Shown here: piece after piece, positions 50,871 through 51,997 of the stretch
Numbering within the stretch: the stretch's first letter is position 1
Layout: every line of letters begins with the position of its first letter
Source: CAZHZT01 sp964537285
GTDB taxonomy: Bacteria > Bacteroidota > Bacteroidia > Chitinophagales > Saprospiraceae
Reading direction: 5' to 3'
DNA: 51,997 nt
Assembly: GCA_964537285.1 (NCBI GenBank)
Contig: CAZHZT010000030.1
Span: 1 to 51,997, forward strand
Program-made: the position numbers and the translations under genes
Notes under the pieces: generated by a model
What the model saw: the letters and a program-made list of their open reading frames with translations, nothing else
Told to the model about the DNA's origin: nothing
Databases searched by the model: none

Positions 50871-51869
50871 ACCTAAAACTTTTGCTGACGTTTGACCTCC
50901 TATCGCGCTTCGTGTTGAATTATAATGTCGAACATGCTCTTGAACGCTTTCATCAACCTCCTTTTTACTTGTTGCAGGTTCTTCTTCCGTGAGGCCTTTT
51001 TCTTTGAAGAAGCCTGTTCCCCGGATGTTGAATAATAAGTTTAGAAGATTAAACCAAAATGGAGCACCAAGGGTAATTGATAAACCGGTGATTGCCCAGC
51101 CTATGACTTTCAAAACCCAAGCCCAAAAGTCCATTTTGCTGGAATCAAAATCATTCCAGCCAATGCCCAGCGGATTGTATTGCTTGGAGATTTCTTCCGT
51201 TAGTAAGGTCTCGATATCTTTTTGGAGGGCTTCAATCGATTTTGCTTGCTCAGCGCTTTGGGTTACATCCTGATTATTGTTAATATACTCTTGAGCTGCG
51301 GCTACAACTTCTAACCGGGAAGCGGGATCTTTAGAAAGCTTCGAATAGACGGCTATTGTATCTGCATTGAAAATAACAGCGAGTATTAGGCCCACGGCTA
51401 TTAATATTCGGCTTACATTTCTTTTATACCAACCGGAGCTTCGTTCCATCACTTCATCATACCAATTCTCGATTTTGCCGGGAAGTTTTTTGAGATTAAA
51501 ATCGGCATCTTCCAACAGTTGGTACATCAAATCTTTTAACTTCCCATTGGGTATATGTTGAATGTTTTTTTCAAGGCTTTCAATTCCTCCAAGAACATTC
51601 AAGTAAATAGATCTGAAGGTTTCTGCATTCAAGTAAGAAGGGGGGGTGTTTTTACCAAAAAACTTACCGGCAAGCTGTTGGTAAAGAGCATTATCCTTAA
51701 AAGCATTAAAAATACTTTCATCTCCCCCCGGAGCCAACATGTTTTTTAAGGCTTTTTCCAGATTTTTGCCTCTCAGGCCAAGGAAAGCAGAAATAAATTC
51801 CATGATGGTAGAAGCCAATAGGCTTAGTAACAACATCATAAATACGATTCCAACAGCAACACTTAACAT
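50865..51869 (-). CDS. Unrecognised integral membrane protein
   Basis: 334 residues, no family assigned. An N-terminal helix (about 3-22, VAVGIVFMMLLLSLLASTIM) is followed by EFISAFLGLRGKNLEKALKN and a long soluble region. A second helix lies near 155-172 (ILIAVGLILAVIF), and a third, perhaps paired, near 248-275. The tail is polar (EEEPATSKKEVDESVQEH). The opening SLLASTIMEFISAFLGLRGK resembles the start of other uncharacterised bacterial membrane proteins in which this amphipathic stretch follows the first helix. No catalytic motif is seen. Its stop codon is inside the 45-bp palindrome. Confidence 0.7.
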   Translation of the reverse strand: MLSVAVGIVFMMLLLSLLASTIMEFISAFLGLRGKNLEKALKNMLAPGGDESIFNAFKDNALYQQLAGKFFGKNTPPSYLNAETFRSIYLNVLGGIESLEKNIQHIPNGKLKDLMYQLLEDADFNLKKLPGKIENWYDEVMERSSGWYKRNVSRILIAVGLILAVIFNADTIAVYSKLSKDPASRLEVVAAAQEYINNNQDVTQSAEQAKSIEALQKDIETLLTEEISKQYNPLGIGWNDFDSSKMDFWAWVLKVIGWAITGLSITLGAPFWFNLLNLLFNIRGTGFFKEKGLTEEEPATSKKEVDESVQEHVRHYNSTRSAIGGQTSAKVLGK

Positions 51870-51943
51870 AAGATTTGTTTTTTGTTTCGATATGATTTTT
51901 AAAGATAGGAAAAAACCTTAAACTTACTTACTATTACAATAAA

Positions 51944-51997
51944 TAGTTCTTTGACATAAATTGTGGAAAATGGAACTTCAAAATGATAACCCTTTCA
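51944..51997 (+). repeat. Dispersed intergenic repeat, copy cut by the window edge
   Basis: AGTTCTTTGACATAAATTG followed by a GGAAAATGGAAC and CAAAATGATAACCC stretch matches 1072-1127. It begins 75 bp upstream of the membrane protein start and runs off the window. By analogy with 1230-1317, a hairpin may follow outside. Confidence 0.65.

Noticed and set aside
1..51997. Prophage, tRNA, rRNA or riboswitch
   Set aside because: No structural phage genes, cloverleaf sequences, rRNA stretches or recognisable riboswitch cores were found on either strand by reading; a covariance-model scan would be needed to exclude small RNAs.

Overview
The window comes from a bacterium of the phylum Bacteroidota, most likely a Saprospiria-like lineage (phylum: fairly sure; class: a guess from protein style). 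The evidence is type IX secretion (T9SS) cargo with both type A and gliding-associated type B C-terminal sorting domains, a PorP/SprF protein next to a PorE-like TPR/propeller/OmpA protein, ECF sigma factors paired with membrane anti-sigma-like proteins, several Bacteroidota-specific families (DUF6089, DUF5690, DUF4097), AT-rich intergenic DNA and no reliance on Shine-Dalgarno sites. No rRNA, tRNA, CRISPR array or prophage was seen.

Layout. 1-10.6 kb is mostly core: purC, a lipoprotein, an ECF sigma/anti-sigma/adhesin-like operon, a DUF1684 protein, then sucD, ftsB/divIC, eno, carA and a DUF6089 outer-membrane protein on the minus strand. 11.0-16.1 kb is an NAD-linked group 3d-type [NiFe]-hydrogenase operon, hoxF-hoxUY-hoxH-hoxW, in which the diaphorase subunit HoxU and the hydrogenase small subunit HoxY are one polypeptide. 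A diheme cytochrome c peroxidase follows. 17.3-20.7 kb holds a zinc alcohol dehydrogenase, a phosphonatase-like HAD hydrolase and a DUF5690 MFS transporter, read here as a small phosphonate-type catabolic set. Next come an AAA/PD-(D/E)XK protein of unknown role, nadA and an RsmI-like methylase.

25.3-36.1 kb is a surface-adhesin locus: a PorP/SprF protein, a PorE-like protein and a 2383-residue PKD-rich type B cargo protein built on a roughly 408-residue higher-order repeat. 36.2-37.4 kb is an Rpn-like nuclease gene broken by a 100-N assembly gap inside a 12-bp tandem repeat. After a Na/Pi cotransporter-like gene, 39-50.7 kb is a minus-strand run of secreted or surface proteins (HYR, cohesin-like, dockerin-like, PPC and sorting domains) with an embedded ECF sigma operon whose partner joins an inner-membrane anchor to an outer-membrane barrel. 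The window ends with an unrecognised membrane protein.

The most unusual signal lies between the genes. Nearly every intergenic gap carries a very long hairpin (15 to 45 bp arms, mostly perfect, loops of 1 to 13 nt). They fall into families in which the loop or the outer flanks are conserved while the rest of the stem is unrelated in sequence yet still perfectly complementary. They occur at convergent, co-directional and also divergent gaps, so simple termination does not explain all of them. Some arms run into stop codons; one element family differs between its two copies by presence or absence of half a palindrome; another forms a 208-bp nested quasi-palindrome with transposon-like ends. This constant-loop, variable-stem palindrome system is the best candidate for something undescribed here.
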